Shown one piece after another: positions 1 through 8,345 of a DNA stretch of 64,000 bases. Each line of letters begins with the position of its first letter. The stretch's first letter is position 1. Made by a program: the position numbers and the translations under genes. The DNA is from an uncultured Bacteroidales bacterium (lineage in GTDB: Bacteria; Bacteroidota; Bacteroidia; Bacteroidales; UBA932). Location of the stretch: the NCBI GenBank assembly GCA_900319485.1, contig ONOQ01000010.1, positions 19,957 through 83,956 of the forward strand, written 5' to 3'. The notes beneath the pieces are model-generated. The model did not search any database, had not been told where the DNA came from, and saw only the letters and a program-made list of their open reading frames with translations.

Positions 1-689
1 TCCGCATCCAGGGCATCAAGACCCAGAAGCACCTCACCCTTGAGGAGATCGGCCGCCGTATCGCTATCGGCAACTTCAAGGAACTCAACGTCATCGTCAA
101 AGGCGACGTGGACGGATCCGTGGAGGCCCTGTCCGATTCCCTCATCAAACTTTCCACCGAGGAAGTACGCGTGAACGTGATCCACAAGGCCGTTGGCGCC
201 ATCAGTGAGTCCGACGTTCTTCTTGCCGAGGCATCCGACGCCGTCATCATCGGCTTCCAGGTGCGTCCTTCCGCAGAAGCGCGCCGCGCCGCGGAGAAGG
301 AGGGCATTGAAATCCGCCTCTACTCCGTCATCTACGACTGCATCAACGAGGTCAAGGAAGGTATCGAGGGTATGCTGGAGCCGGAGAAGAAGGAAGAGGT
401 CACCGCTACCGCGGAGGTCAAGCAGACCTTCAAGATCTCCAAGGTTGGAACCATCGCCGGCTGCCTTGTGAAGGAAGGAAAACTCACCGGCAAGGCCGAT
501 GTCCGCCTTATCAGGGACGGCATCGTGGTATACACAGGTTCCCTGTCTTCCCTCCAGAGGGGCAAGGACCAGGCCAAGGAAGTTCCCGCCGGAATGGAGT
601 GCGGCTGCGGCCTTGAGCGCTACAACGACATCCACCCCGGAGACATCATCGAGGCATTCCAGATTGTAGAAATCAAACGTAGCCTGTAG
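1..689 (+). CDS. infB: Translation initiation factor IF-2, C-terminal part (5'-truncated by window edge)
   Basis: The reading frame is open from base 3 and ends at a TAG at 687-689, giving about 228 residues of the C-terminal half of IF-2. IF-2 is the cytoplasmic GTPase that brings initiator fMet-tRNA to the 30S subunit. Visible are the end of domain II, the alpha/beta domain III (residues reading [15 protein letters not shown], then [17 protein letters not shown]) and the final beta-barrel that binds fMet-tRNA ([17 protein letters not shown]). The GTPase domain lies outside the window. The ATG at 108 is internal, not the start. tmk begins one base after the stop, so the two are probably co-transcribed. 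Confidence 0.95.
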   Translation, partial: RIQGIKTQKHLTLEEIGRRIAIGNFKELNVIVKGDVDGSVEALSDSLIKLSTEEVRVNVIHKAVGAISESDVLLAEASDAVIIGFQVRPSAEARRAAEKEGIEIRLYSVIYDCINEVKEGIEGMLEPEKKEEVTATAEVKQTFKISKVGTIAGCLVKEGKLTGKADVRLIRDGIVVYTGSLSSLQRGKDQAKEVPAGMECGCGLERYNDIHPGDIIEAFQIVEIKRSL

Positions 690-690
690 G

Positions 691-1371
691 ATGCTGATAG
701 TACTGGAAGGGCTTGACGGAGCCGGTAAATCCACCCAGGTAAAAATGCTGAAGGAGTATCTCCTGCAGCGTTTCCCTGACCTTGAATACATTCATTTCCC
801 GCGCTATGAGGCCCCCGTTTACGGAGACCTCATAAGCCGGTTCCTGCGCGGGGAGTTCGGCGGCAATGCGGAGGTTCACCCTCAACTTGTGGCCCTTCTC
901 TTCGCCGAGGACAGGCACGGCGCCGCCCCTTCAATGAAGGAAGCGCTTGCGGCCGGGAAAACCGTCCTTCTGGACCGCTATGTGTACTCCAACATAGCCT
1001 ACCAGTGCGCAAAACTGAAGGATCCCGCGGATAAAGCGCGCCTGAGGGACTGGATCTTCAACACGGAGTACGGAGACTTTTCTCTTCCGGTTCCTGACCT
1101 CAACCTTTTCCTGGACGTTCCTATCGGCTTTGTTGAAAAGAGCCTTTCCGGGAACAGGGAAGGCAGTGACAGGAACTATCTGGAGGGCTCCAGGGACATA
1201 CACGAGGCATCAATCAGTTTCCAGAAGGATGTAAGGGATATGTATGTGGGAGAGACCCGGAGGGATCCTAAGTTCCTCAGGATAGACTGCTCCGACGCCG
1301 CCGGACAGATGCTGCCCCCGGATGCAATCTTTGAAAAAGTGCGTAATACCATAGATCCTTTCCTGAGATGA
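691..1371 (+). CDS. tmk: Thymidylate kinase (dTMP kinase)
   Basis: A 226-residue cytoplasmic kinase that would phosphorylate dTMP to dTDP for DNA synthesis. The N-terminus carries a P-loop, GLDGAGKST (residues 7-15), in the thymidylate kinase context, and DRYVYSNIAYQ in the middle is the DR(Y/H) motif of the family. It is slightly longer than the usual 205-215 residues, as is common in Bacteroidota, and a related deoxynucleoside kinase role cannot be excluded. It starts 1 base after infB and its stop overlaps the next start as ATGA, indicating translational coupling. Confidence 0.85.
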   Translation: MLIVLEGLDGAGKSTQVKMLKEYLLQRFPDLEYIHFPRYEAPVYGDLISRFLRGEFGGNAEVHPQLVALLFAEDRHGAAPSMKEALAAGKTVLLDRYVYSNIAYQCAKLKDPADKARLRDWIFNTEYGDFSLPVPDLNLFLDVPIGFVEKSLSGNREGSDRNYLEGSRDIHEASISFQKDVRDMYVGETRRDPKFLRIDCSDAAGQMLPPDAIFEKVRNTIDPFLR

Positions 1372-2546
1372 AGCGTATCCCATTAAGGCGCTTTGGCGCC
1401 GGAATCATCGGCCTGGTATTCCTGGCTTCCGGTCTCCTCAAGATGGCAGACCCTGTGGGCACTATGCTCATCGTGACGGAATACCTGAAGTTCTTCCATA
1501 TCGCGTTCCTTATTCCGGCCGCGAAGGGTATCGGCATTGCCCTTTCCCTTCTGGAAACCCTGACCGGAATTGCGCTGGTTACCGGAGTTCTCAGAAAATT
1601 GACCGCCTGGGTCACAACCGGGATGCTGGCGTTTTTCACAGTCGTGACGCTGGTCCTCTGGATAAAGAATCCTCAGATGGACTGCGGTTGCTTCGGGCAG
1701 GCAATCCACCTTACCCACGTGCAGAGCCTCCTCAAAAACGTAGTGCTGCTGCTTGTGGCGCTGTGGGCCTTCCTGCCGTTCGGGGACTTCGGGAAAACGC
1801 CGGTAAGGAAGATAGTATCGGCCTCCATTGCCGCCGCGTCAGTGATTTTTGCGGTGGTTTACTGCAACACCCATCTGCCGCTTCTGGATTATACGGACTT
1901 CCGCACGGGCGCGGAACTGATGGCTTCGCTGGACGACGATATAGTGGCCGATAACCACTTCAGGGAAGAGCGCACCTACGTCAAGGATGGCCAGGAAGGA
2001 AAGTTCCTTCCCGGGCACTATCCCGGCGACGACTGGACCCTGGTGAAGACTGACACCGTCTTTGTGGAGAGTCCCCTCGCAATGGACAACTTCCCCATCC
2101 TCAGTTTCCGTGACACGTCAGATGTCTACCGTGACAGGATGGCCGCAGAAGGCAAGGTGGTGGTATTCTCCGTATATGAACCCTCAAAGGCCCCCTGGGA
2201 GCGTATCCAGGCCGGATATGACGCAGTGCTTGAGGCCGGAGGCACTCCCCTTGTGCTCCTTGCCTGCGCCCCGTCTCAGGTGGCAGATTACTCCGTTCCC
2301 GCAGGGCTTCCGGTGTATTTTGCCGACTACAAGCCGCTTGTCTCCATCAACCGCAGTAACGGCGGCGCCACATATCTCTCGGAGGGAGAAATCATTCTCA
2401 AGTGGTCATCCAAGGGCACTCCCCGGGACTTCGGGCCCGTTTTCCGCGACGACCCCGTGAACCTCTCCACCTGGGTTCTCAGCCGAAACCGCCTTAAGGC
2501 CCAGGGCTTCTGCCTGTACCTTGCCGCGCTGCTCATTCTGGTGTAG
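1368..2546 (+). CDS. DoxX/MauE-like membrane protein with periplasmic C-terminal domain
   Basis: A 392-residue inner-membrane protein. The first ~150 residues hold four hydrophobic helices in DoxX/MauE arrangement, including the motif MDCGCFGQAIHL between helices, typical of Bacteroidota MauE-type proteins linked to thiol redox chemistry. After a fifth hydrophobic stretch (about 145-165) comes a ~200-residue soluble region that looks thioredoxin-fold-like (VVVFSVYEPSKAPWERIQAGYDAVLEAG as a beta-alpha unit) but has no CxxC. It ends in a hydrophobic tail. The start overlaps the tmk stop by 4 bases. A role in envelope redox balance is inference. Confidence 0.65.
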   Translation: MKRIPLRRFGAGIIGLVFLASGLLKMADPVGTMLIVTEYLKFFHIAFLIPAAKGIGIALSLLETLTGIALVTGVLRKLTAWVTTGMLAFFTVVTLVLWIKNPQMDCGCFGQAIHLTHVQSLLKNVVLLLVALWAFLPFGDFGKTPVRKIVSASIAAASVIFAVVYCNTHLPLLDYTDFRTGAELMASLDDDIVADNHFREERTYVKDGQEGKFLPGHYPGDDWTLVKTDTVFVESPLAMDNFPILSFRDTSDVYRDRMAAEGKVVVFSVYEPSKAPWERIQAGYDAVLEAGGTPLVLLACAPSQVADYSVPAGLPVYFADYKPLVSINRSNGGATYLSEGEIILKWSSKGTPRDFGPVFRDDPVNLSTWVLSRNRLKAQGFCLYLAALLILV

Positions 2547-2578
2547 CGCTTCCAGGCCTGCGCCCTGCCCGTACCGTG

Positions 2579-2627
2579 CCGCGAGTCCGCATAGACGCCG
2601 TATAAGGCCGTTTCTATGGATTCGCGG
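2579..2627. other. Imperfect hairpin after the infB-tmk-doxX unit
   Basis: CCGCGA..CATAGA pairs with TCTATG..TCGCGG around a 17-base loop. It lacks a U tract on either strand, so it may be a processing or rho-associated structure rather than an intrinsic terminator. Confidence 0.3.
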
Positions 2628-2658
2628 AAAAGGAGGTTCCACTATCAAAAATATTCGC

Positions 2659-2666
2659 TATCTTTG
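2659..2666 (+). promoter_or_regulatory. Bacteroidota -7 promoter box
   Basis: TATCTTTG fits the TAnnTTTG consensus of the main Bacteroidota sigma factor, 37 bases before the ATG at 2704. It marks a new transcription unit after the infB group. Confidence 0.65.
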
Positions 2667-2703
2667 TAAGACAACACGGAAACTCTAAAAACCTAATATT
2701 ATT

Positions 2704-3636
2704 ATGAAACCTACACTTTTGGTACTTGCTGCAGGAATGGGAAGCCGTTACGGCGGTCTCAAGCAGATGGACGGCCTCGGCCCCAACGGAGAAACCATCA
2801 TTGACTATTCAATCCACGACGCCGTGGAAGCCGGTTTCGGCAAAGTCGTGTACATTGTCCGTGAGTCCTTCAAGGCCGATATGGAAGCCCACGTCAAGCA
2901 GAAATACGCCGGCGTGAAGTGCATTGACGAAAAGCCCCTGGAGTTTGTGTTCGTAACCCAGGAACTTGACAAGATCCCCGCCCCCTACACCGTCCCCGAA
3001 GACCGCGTGAAGCCCTGGGGTACCGCCCACGCCGTACTTATGGCAAAGGACGTGATCAAGGAGCCTTTCGCCGTCATCAACGGTGACGACTTCTATGGCA
3101 AGGAGTCCTTCAAGGTACTTGGAGACTGGTGCCGCGCCCATGAAAAGACCCAGGGTCAGTACTGCATCATCGGATTCGAACTTGAGAACACCCTTTCCGA
3201 GAACGGCAGCGTATCCCGCGGTATCTGCTACTATGATTCCAAGAACATCCTCACCGGCATCGCAGAGCACCTTGACATTGCAAAGGAGGCAGACGGCAAC
3301 GTATACGGCAACAACTCCGTCAGCGGAGAGCAGCACGTGAAACTTGCCGCCAAGGCTCTGTGCTCAATGAATATGTGGGGCTTCACCCCGGATTACTTCA
3401 CCAAGAGCGAAAAGAGTTTCGTAACCTTCCTCGAGGAGCACCGCACTGAACCCAAGAAGGAATTCTACATTCCATATGCAGTTGACGTGATCGTAAAGGG
3501 CGGAGAAGGTTCCTGCGAGGTCCTTTCCACTCCTTCCCACTGGTTCGGCGTCACCTATAAGGAAGACCGTCCCGCCGTTGTGGCAAAGTTCGCCCAGTTA
3601 GTAGCAGACGGCGTCTATCCCAGCCCCCTGTATTGA
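2704..3636 (+). CDS. Sugar-phosphate nucleotidyltransferase family protein
   Basis: A 310-residue cytoplasmic protein of the NTP-transferase fold. The N-terminal nucleotide-binding loop reads LAAGMGSRYGGLKQ (residues 8-21), followed by the metal-binding INGDDFY (about 124-130). Such enzymes activate sugar phosphates as NDP-sugars, but this Bacteroidota subgroup is usually annotated only as nucleotidyltransferase and its substrate is unknown. The open frame has its own TAnnTTTG promoter. The downstream CPBP gene starts 1 base after its stop, so the two are probably co-transcribed. Confidence 0.8.
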   Translation: MKPTLLVLAAGMGSRYGGLKQMDGLGPNGETIIDYSIHDAVEAGFGKVVYIVRESFKADMEAHVKQKYAGVKCIDEKPLEFVFVTQELDKIPAPYTVPEDRVKPWGTAHAVLMAKDVIKEPFAVINGDDFYGKESFKVLGDWCRAHEKTQGQYCIIGFELENTLSENGSVSRGICYYDSKNILTGIAEHLDIAKEADGNVYGNNSVSGEQHVKLAAKALCSMNMWGFTPDYFTKSEKSFVTFLEEHRTEPKKEFYIPYAVDVIVKGGEGSCEVLSTPSHWFGVTYKEDRPAVVAKFAQLVADGVYPSPLY

Positions 3637-3637
3637 T

Positions 3638-4546
3638 ATGGCCCTTTTTGCAAGACGCGTAAACAATTTTGACCTGTATGCCAATCACGCCTGGTATGTG
3701 CCGGGCGTGAGCGGTATGTTCGGCCTTCTTGGATGGTTCCTTCTGGGTAATCTCCTCGGCAGCCTGGTGACATTCATTCTCGGACGGTTTCTCCCCTCCA
3801 ATGTGGTTATGGAATACGGCTCCCTCATAGCATATCCCATCGCCTTCATTCCGGCAATGATGTACGCCGCCGGCCAGAGCCGCAAGAATATGCTCTTTGA
3901 CCCTGGGTACAAACTGTCCAGCGCCAACTTCGGCCCGTTCAAGTGGTGGAGCATAGCCCTTATCACGGTGGTCCTTTCCTTTGCCACAATGATATCGGCC
4001 GATCTCCCCAATTACCTCAATATGAAGGTGACGGATACCGTCCCGGTGCTGAAGGAGTTCTATGATCTGATATCGGCAGCGCTGGAGCAGATGACCGGCG
4101 GTCCACTCTGGAGTTCGTTCCTCCTTACCGCCATCTTCGCCCCCATCTTTGAGGAGTGGCTGTGCCGCGGTATGGTCCTGAGGGGCCTTCTCACCAAGAT
4201 GAAACCGGGCTGGGCAATAGTTATCAGCGCCTTGTTCTTCGCCGTCATACATCTCAACCCCTGGCAGGCCCTCAACGCCTTTATTATCGGCGTTGTGATG
4301 GGTTACGTCTATTACAAGACCGGCAGTCTGTGGCTCACGATGCTCATCCACTTCGTGAATAACGGCTTTGCAGTAATCTGCGCCCAGATCCCGTCAATGG
4401 AAGAGTACGACTACTGGATTGATATGATGGGAACTTCCACTTATGTGGTTGTCTACATCGCAGGTCTTGCAGCCCTGGCGCTTTGCATCATGGCTTTCAG
4501 GCGCATCCCGCTCAAGGCTCCTTACGGCAATATAGACAGAGTATAG
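3638..4546 (+). CDS. CPBP family intramembrane glutamic endopeptidase
   Basis: A 302-residue polytopic membrane protein of the CPBP/Rce1 (CAAX protease and bacteriocin-processing) family. The catalytic signature is complete: EEWLCRG (about residues 169-175, the double-Glu motif), FAVIHLNPW (about 203-211) and LIHFVNN near residue 245. About eight hydrophobic helices are visible. Substrates of bacterial members are mostly unknown. It follows the nucleotidyltransferase with a 1-base gap and precedes the FtsB-like gene by 3 bases, so it is part of the same operon. Confidence 0.85.
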   Translation: MALFARRVNNFDLYANHAWYVPGVSGMFGLLGWFLLGNLLGSLVTFILGRFLPSNVVMEYGSLIAYPIAFIPAMMYAAGQSRKNMLFDPGYKLSSANFGPFKWWSIALITVVLSFATMISADLPNYLNMKVTDTVPVLKEFYDLISAALEQMTGGPLWSSFLLTAIFAPIFEEWLCRGMVLRGLLTKMKPGWAIVISALFFAVIHLNPWQALNAFIIGVVMGYVYYKTGSLWLTMLIHFVNNGFAVICAQIPSMEEYDYWIDMMGTSTYVVVYIAGLAALALCIMAFRRIPLKAPYGNIDRV

Positions 4547-4549
4547 AGT

Positions 4550-4870
4550 ATGGAAGAAGGCAGGAAGAAAGACTGGCTGGCGTGGCTTAAGCGCAAAGAT
4601 CACAATTATTTCATCCCGTTTGTGATAATTGTGACCACCGTCGTTGCCGTTGTCCTTCTGTTCCTGTCCCATAACAGTGTCCTCAACTGGGTCAAGGCCA
4701 CAATGGAAGTCAAGAGCCAGGAAAAGGAAATGGCCCGCCTCAAGGAGGAAATCAAGGAGATGGACGCGGAGTATAAGGCCCTTACTGAGAACAAGGACTC
4801 TCTGGAGTCATTCGCAAGGGAAACCTATCACTTTGCCGCCCCCGGAGACGACGTATACATAGTGGAGTAG
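4550..4870 (+). CDS. FtsB/DivIC-like septum formation initiator
   Basis: A 106-residue single-pass membrane protein with a basic cytoplasmic N-terminus, one helix (about residues 22-41, IPFVIIVTTVVAVVLLFLS) and an extracytoplasmic coiled coil (about 48-90, rich in E/K heptads). It ends in RETYHFAAPGDDVYIVE, the typical end of Bacteroidota septum formation initiator proteins. It would act in the FtsQLB-type divisome complex. Its last 43 bases overlap the end of the convergent folP on the other strand. Confidence 0.8.
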   Translation: MEEGRKKDWLAWLKRKDHNYFIPFVIIVTTVVAVVLLFLSHNSVLNWVKATMEVKSQEKEMARLKEEIKEMDAEYKALTENKDSLESFARETYHFAAPGDDVYIVE

Positions 4871-5745
4871 TCTCTCACCATCTGCACGGTTTCCGCAACG
4901 TCGTGAACCCTCAGCCAGGTGGCTCCCTTCTCAAGGGCAATCCTTTCCAGGGCCAGAGTTTCAGGCATCGCCTCTTCCGGGGTGATGCCTAATTTTTTGT
5001 ATATCATACTCTTCCTGGAAATGCCTACCAGGATATCCCTCCCGGCCTTTTTCAGTTCATCCAGCCGGTTCAGGACTTCGTAATTCTGGTCAATGTCTTT
5101 CCCAAAGCCAAATCCGGGGTCCAGGATCCAGTCATTGATACCGTTGGCTTCCGCCCTCACGGCAAAGTCCCGGAAGAAGCCAAGGATATCTTCAATCACG
5201 TCTCCCTGCGGCTTCCGGCCGTGCATGGCGATATACGGAAGGCCCAGTTCTCCAACGGTCCTTAGCATATCCGGAGTGCCGCCGCCAACATCGTTCACAA
5301 TGAACGGCCCAATGATCTCATAGGCCCTTTCGACTATCTCCGGCCGGTAGGTGTCTATGGATATTGCCGGTAGCACCATCACGGGGGACTCCGGTCGCTT
5401 CGCTCCCTCCGGCCCCTCCCACTGCCATAAGTGCCGGATTGGAAGCAAGCTTCCATCCGTCCCTTCTGTCAGCGGGCCCCTCCCCCTATACTTGTCCGGG
5501 GGTGGACAAGCCCCCGTGATGGTGCTGCCGGCAATATCACGCAGTGCCGGCTCCAGGCGGGCCCATTCTTCTTCAAGGGAGGGCTGAGGTGCGCCGGGGC
5601 GGGTGCTGCAGGCGCCGATGTCAATTATGTCGGCCCCGTCAGAGAGCATCTGACGCACTTTGGGCATAAAGTCGCACGCCGCAGTCCGGCTCCCGCTGTA
5701 GAACGAGTCCGGCGTAAGGTTGATGATGCCCATTACGTGAATCAT
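4828..5745 (-). CDS. folP: Dihydropteroate synthase with in-frame palindromic insert
   Basis: A 305-residue DHPS, which condenses p-aminobenzoate with dihydropterin pyrophosphate in folate synthesis. Family motifs are present: MGIINLTPDSFYSGSR at the N-terminus, IDIGACSTRPGA (about 41-52), SIDTYRPE (about 129-136), NDVGGG, ILDPGFGFGKD and GISRKS. Between residue 71 and about 127, where relatives join the helix straight to the SIDT strand, sits a ~55-residue insert encoded by a 179-bp inverted-repeat element. The frame stays open throughout, so the protein is probably still made, with a long extra loop. The upstream acyltransferase ends 4 bases before its start. Confidence 0.88.
   Translation of the reverse strand: MIHVMGIINLTPDSFYSGSRTAACDFMPKVRQMLSDGADIIDIGACSTRPGAPQPSLEEEWARLEPALRDIAGSTITGACPPPDKYRGRGPLTEGTDGSLLPIRHLWQWEGPEGAKRPESPVMVLPAISIDTYRPEIVERAYEIIGPFIVNDVGGGTPDMLRTVGELGLPYIAMHGRKPQGDVIEDILGFFRDFAVRAEANGINDWILDPGFGFGKDIDQNYEVLNRLDELKKAGRDILVGISRKSMIYKKLGITPEEAMPETLALERIALEKGATWLRVHDVAETVQMVRDYSTMYTSSPGAAK
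5360..5538. repeat. 179-bp inverted-repeat element inside folP
   Basis: The outer arms, 5360-5387 and 5511-5538, are 28 bases each and complementary at 27 positions. A smaller hairpin (CTTGTCC 5491-5497 with GGACAAG 5504-5510) lies inside, as does a GC-rich segment containing TCGCTTCGCTCCCTCCGG. The element is translated as part of folP without a stop. It resembles a palindromic element that inserts in reading frame. Confidence 0.8.
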
Positions 5746-5749
5746 AGAA

Positions 5750-6886
5750 TCAGCCTATAATGAACCTTCCCGCCTTGGGGATGCGGCGGACAAGGACGGA
5801 GAAGAGCGCAACGCCAATAAAGGAGATGACCGTTGTGGTAAGGATCTGCACGGGGGTTGGCAGCGCCATACCCCTTATCCAGGCCGATACAGCCCCGAGA
5901 AGGAGAAGATGGCACAGGTACATCCCGTAACCGGCGTTTGAGACGGGGACAAGGACCTTGCGGTAGAAAGAGGTATCGGCCTTTATCTTGCGGAAAAGAA
6001 GGATCCAGGCAATGGTCATAATGGCAACGGCAAGGCCGTCGTTCATCCACGGGATTTCCCAGAGGGCGGCAAGGCCTACGGGGCCCTCGAAGGGGAAGAC
6101 GCCGCCGGAGTCTGCCATAACGCCCCTGAAAAAGCCCACGGACCCGATGGCAAAGCCGCCGAGGAACAGCGGCAGGGCAATGGCAAGGGTTTTTCCCCAG
6201 GACAGTTCAGGGACAAATTTACGGAAGTACAGCCCAAGGAGAAGATAGCCGACAAAACCGCTGACATAATAGAACAACCCGTAGGCATTCCAACTGGCTT
6301 CACCCCAGAGCGGGAACTTTGCCGGATTGGGGATGCCGGAAGGGCCGTAAATGACCGGCGCCGGGCCGCCAACCCACTGACGGATGAACGGAATGAGCGT
6401 AGTGAAGAGCCATATTCCAAGATACACCAGGAGTTCCTTTCGGCCCACTTTCTCCGCCCAGGGAGAGAGCATCGGCATAATGAGATACAGCCCCACAATC
6501 ATATACACAAACCAAAGATGCCCGGCCGCATAATTGAAGTTCAGGAGAAGGTCCCTGAAATTCTGAACGGGTTCTCCCCACACAAGGGCGTACACAACGG
6601 TCCAGATAAAGAACGGGACAAGTATCCTCACGGCTCTTTTCCGGAAGAATTCTCCAGTAGAATAATGCAGTGGAAACTGCAGGTAACTGGATGCCACCAC
6701 AAACAGGGCGACAGCCGCACGCGGAAGCGTGTTAAGGACTGAAACCCAGAAGGCATCGGCCTCACTCAGCACAAGGGAACCCTCCCCTCCAAGGTAGAAA
6801 GGCTCGCAGGAGTGGGTAAGCATAACCATAAAACAGGCCGCCACCCTCATCCAGTCCACCCATATTTCTCTTTTTGAAGTATCCAT
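5750..6886 (-). CDS. Acyltransferase family 3 membrane protein
   Basis: A 378-residue polytopic membrane protein with about ten hydrophobic helices and the acyltransferase-3 N-terminal pattern (IWVDWMRVAACFMVMLTHSCEPF; the His at about residue 25 is the likely catalytic one). Members O-acylate surface sugars such as LPS, peptidoglycan or exopolysaccharide; the acceptor cannot be told here. It is transcribed toward folP with a 4-base gap. It starts divergently from the DUF4293 gene, with 58 bases between them. Confidence 0.8.
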   Translation of the reverse strand: MDTSKREIWVDWMRVAACFMVMLTHSCEPFYLGGEGSLVLSEADAFWVSVLNTLPRAAVALFVVASSYLQFPLHYSTGEFFRKRAVRILVPFFIWTVVYALVWGEPVQNFRDLLLNFNYAAGHLWFVYMIVGLYLIMPMLSPWAEKVGRKELLVYLGIWLFTTLIPFIRQWVGGPAPVIYGPSGIPNPAKFPLWGEASWNAYGLFYYVSGFVGYLLLGLYFRKFVPELSWGKTLAIALPLFLGGFAIGSVGFFRGVMADSGGVFPFEGPVGLAALWEIPWMNDGLAVAIMTIAWILLFRKIKADTSFYRKVLVPVSNAGYGMYLCHLLLLGAVSAWIRGMALPTPVQILTTTVISFIGVALFSVLVRRIPKAGRFIIG

Positions 6887-6929
6887 AAAAATATGTAAAT
6901 GCCCGTCTGCGAAGGTACGATATTTTTAC

Positions 6930-6937
6930 TATATTTG
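6930..6937 (+). promoter_or_regulatory. -7 box almost touching the DUF4293 start codon
   Basis: TATATTTG ends 7 bases before the ATG at 6945. The predicted transcription start then falls at or beside the start codon, implying a leaderless or near-leaderless mRNA. No clear -33 TTG is visible. Confidence 0.55.
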
Positions 6938-6944
6938 CATTATT

Positions 6945-7382
6945 ATGTGGCAAAGACTTCAGACACTTTATCTGGCAATATCGTTTGGCCTGGCGCTGGC
7001 CCTGTGCTTTGGGACAGCCTATCACGTGGCAGATCCTGACGGGATGGTTTCCGTCAGTTACTGGGGGCTTCAGAAACCCTACTTCGGAATACTTCTTGGC
7101 ATACTCACCGGCCTTGTTGGCCTTGCCCTTGTGAGTTTCAAGTCCCTCATTCTTCAGATGAGGCTTTCAACCCTTGGAGCCATCGTGGCCCTTGGTATGC
7201 AGGGATGGCTTGCGTGGATGTATTTCACCTGGGAGGGGCCCGTTTTCTCCTGGACTGTAGTATTCCCCCTCGTCATCTCAATCTGCAATCTCCTGGCGGC
7301 CCGCAGTTGCTTCCAGGACCAACTGATGGTTGAAAGTGCAATGCGCATACGTGAGAGACGCCGCCATTCCAAGAAAAAGTAG
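6945..7382 (+). CDS. DUF4293 family membrane protein
   Basis: A 145-residue protein with four hydrophobic helices (about residues 6-25, 44-66, 74-96 and 102-122) and a very basic tail (RIRERRRHSKKK). The N-terminus MWQRLQTLYLAISFGLAL matches the MIQRIQTLYLL pattern of DUF4293, a Bacteroidota membrane family of unknown function. fabK begins 12 bases downstream. Confidence 0.75.
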   Translation: MWQRLQTLYLAISFGLALALCFGTAYHVADPDGMVSVSYWGLQKPYFGILLGILTGLVGLALVSFKSLILQMRLSTLGAIVALGMQGWLAWMYFTWEGPVFSWTVVFPLVISICNLLAARSCFQDQLMVESAMRIRERRRHSKKK

Positions 7383-7390
7383 TATATTTG
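7383..7390 (+). promoter_or_regulatory. -7-like box directly before fabK
   Basis: TATATTTG lies between the DUF4293 stop and the fabK ATG and ends only 4 bases before that ATG. If used, fabK would have a leaderless transcript. It has no clear -33 element, so chance is possible. Confidence 0.45.
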
Positions 7391-7394
7391 CAGG

Positions 7395-8345
7395 ATGCTA
7401 AAGTCCGCAATTTGCAACATATTAGGCATCCGCTACCCCGTTTTTCAGGGCGGGATGGCCTGGATTGCCGATGCAACCCTCGCCGCAGCCGTATCAGAGG
7501 CCGGCGGGCTGGGGCTAATATCGGCCGTAAATTACGGGAAGGAAGCCGTGCGTGAGGAAATCCGGAAAGCCCGCGCGCTCACGGACAAACCCTTCGGCGT
7601 GAACATTATGCTTGCGGCTCCGGATGCCGCGGAGATCGCTTCCCTTGTGGTGGAAGAAGGCGTGAAGATAGTCACCACCGGTGCAGGTTCGCCCGCCCGA
7701 TATATGGATATGTGGAAGGAGGCCGGCATCAAGGTGATACCCGTAGTGGCATCCGTGGCATACGCTCTCAAGATGCAGGAACTTGGCGCAACCGCAGTTG
7801 TTGCAGAGGGCGCAGAATCCGGCGGCCACATAGGGGAGACCCACACTATGGCACTCGTACCTCAGGTAGTGGACGCGGTGGACATCCCAGTAATTGCCGC
7901 CGGAGGCATCTTCGACGGCCGTGGCGCAGCGGCGGCCTTCATGCTTGGCGCCAGCGGCGTGCAGGTGGGAACCCGCTTCCTGATGGCCAGGGAATGCCGC
8001 ATCCATCCGGTCTACAAGGAAAGGCTGGTGAAGGCATCGGACATCGGCACAATGGTTACCGGCCGCAGCCTTCAGGACGCCGTGAGAAGCCTCAAGACGC
8101 CGTTTTCCAAGCAGTTCGCCAGGATGGAAGCGGACCCTTCAGTAGGGGCCGATGAAATCCGCTCCTTCGGCACCGGCTCCCTCCGCAAGGCAGTATTTGA
8201 CGGAGACCTTGCCGGCGGCAGTTTCCTTGCAGGAGAAGTGGCGGGGATGTGCCGGAAGGAAGAATCGGCCCGCGAAATTGTCCTAGACATTGCGGAGGGC
8301 GCAGAGAAAGTTATGAAAGAAAAGAGTTCGATATATGGATGTTAA
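7395..8345 (+). CDS. fabK: Enoyl-ACP reductase II (FabK), nitronate monooxygenase superfamily
   Basis: A 316-residue FMN-dependent TIM-barrel protein. Motifs are YPVFQGGMAWIAD (about 14-26), GVNIML, AEGAESGGHIG (about 136-146, with the His expected in the active site), IPVIAAGGI and GVQVGTRFLMA, the phosphate-binding part. The superfamily also includes nitronate monooxygenases, but the genes that follow are fabF and fabZ, which favours the enoyl-ACP reductase of fatty-acid elongation. Its 3' end overlaps fabF by 11 bases. Confidence 0.8.
   Translation: MLKSAICNILGIRYPVFQGGMAWIADATLAAAVSEAGGLGLISAVNYGKEAVREEIRKARALTDKPFGVNIMLAAPDAAEIASLVVEEGVKIVTTGAGSPARYMDMWKEAGIKVIPVVASVAYALKMQELGATAVVAEGAESGGHIGETHTMALVPQVVDAVDIPVIAAGGIFDGRGAAAAFMLGASGVQVGTRFLMARECRIHPVYKERLVKASDIGTMVTGRSLQDAVRSLKTPFSKQFARMEADPSVGADEIRSFGTGSLRKAVFDGDLAGGSFLAGEVAGMCRKEESAREIVLDIAEGAEKVMKEKSSIYGC

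Noticed and set aside
2579-2627. Intrinsic terminator after the DoxX-like gene
   Set aside because: A hairpin exists but no U tract follows on either strand, so it is listed only as a low-confidence hairpin.
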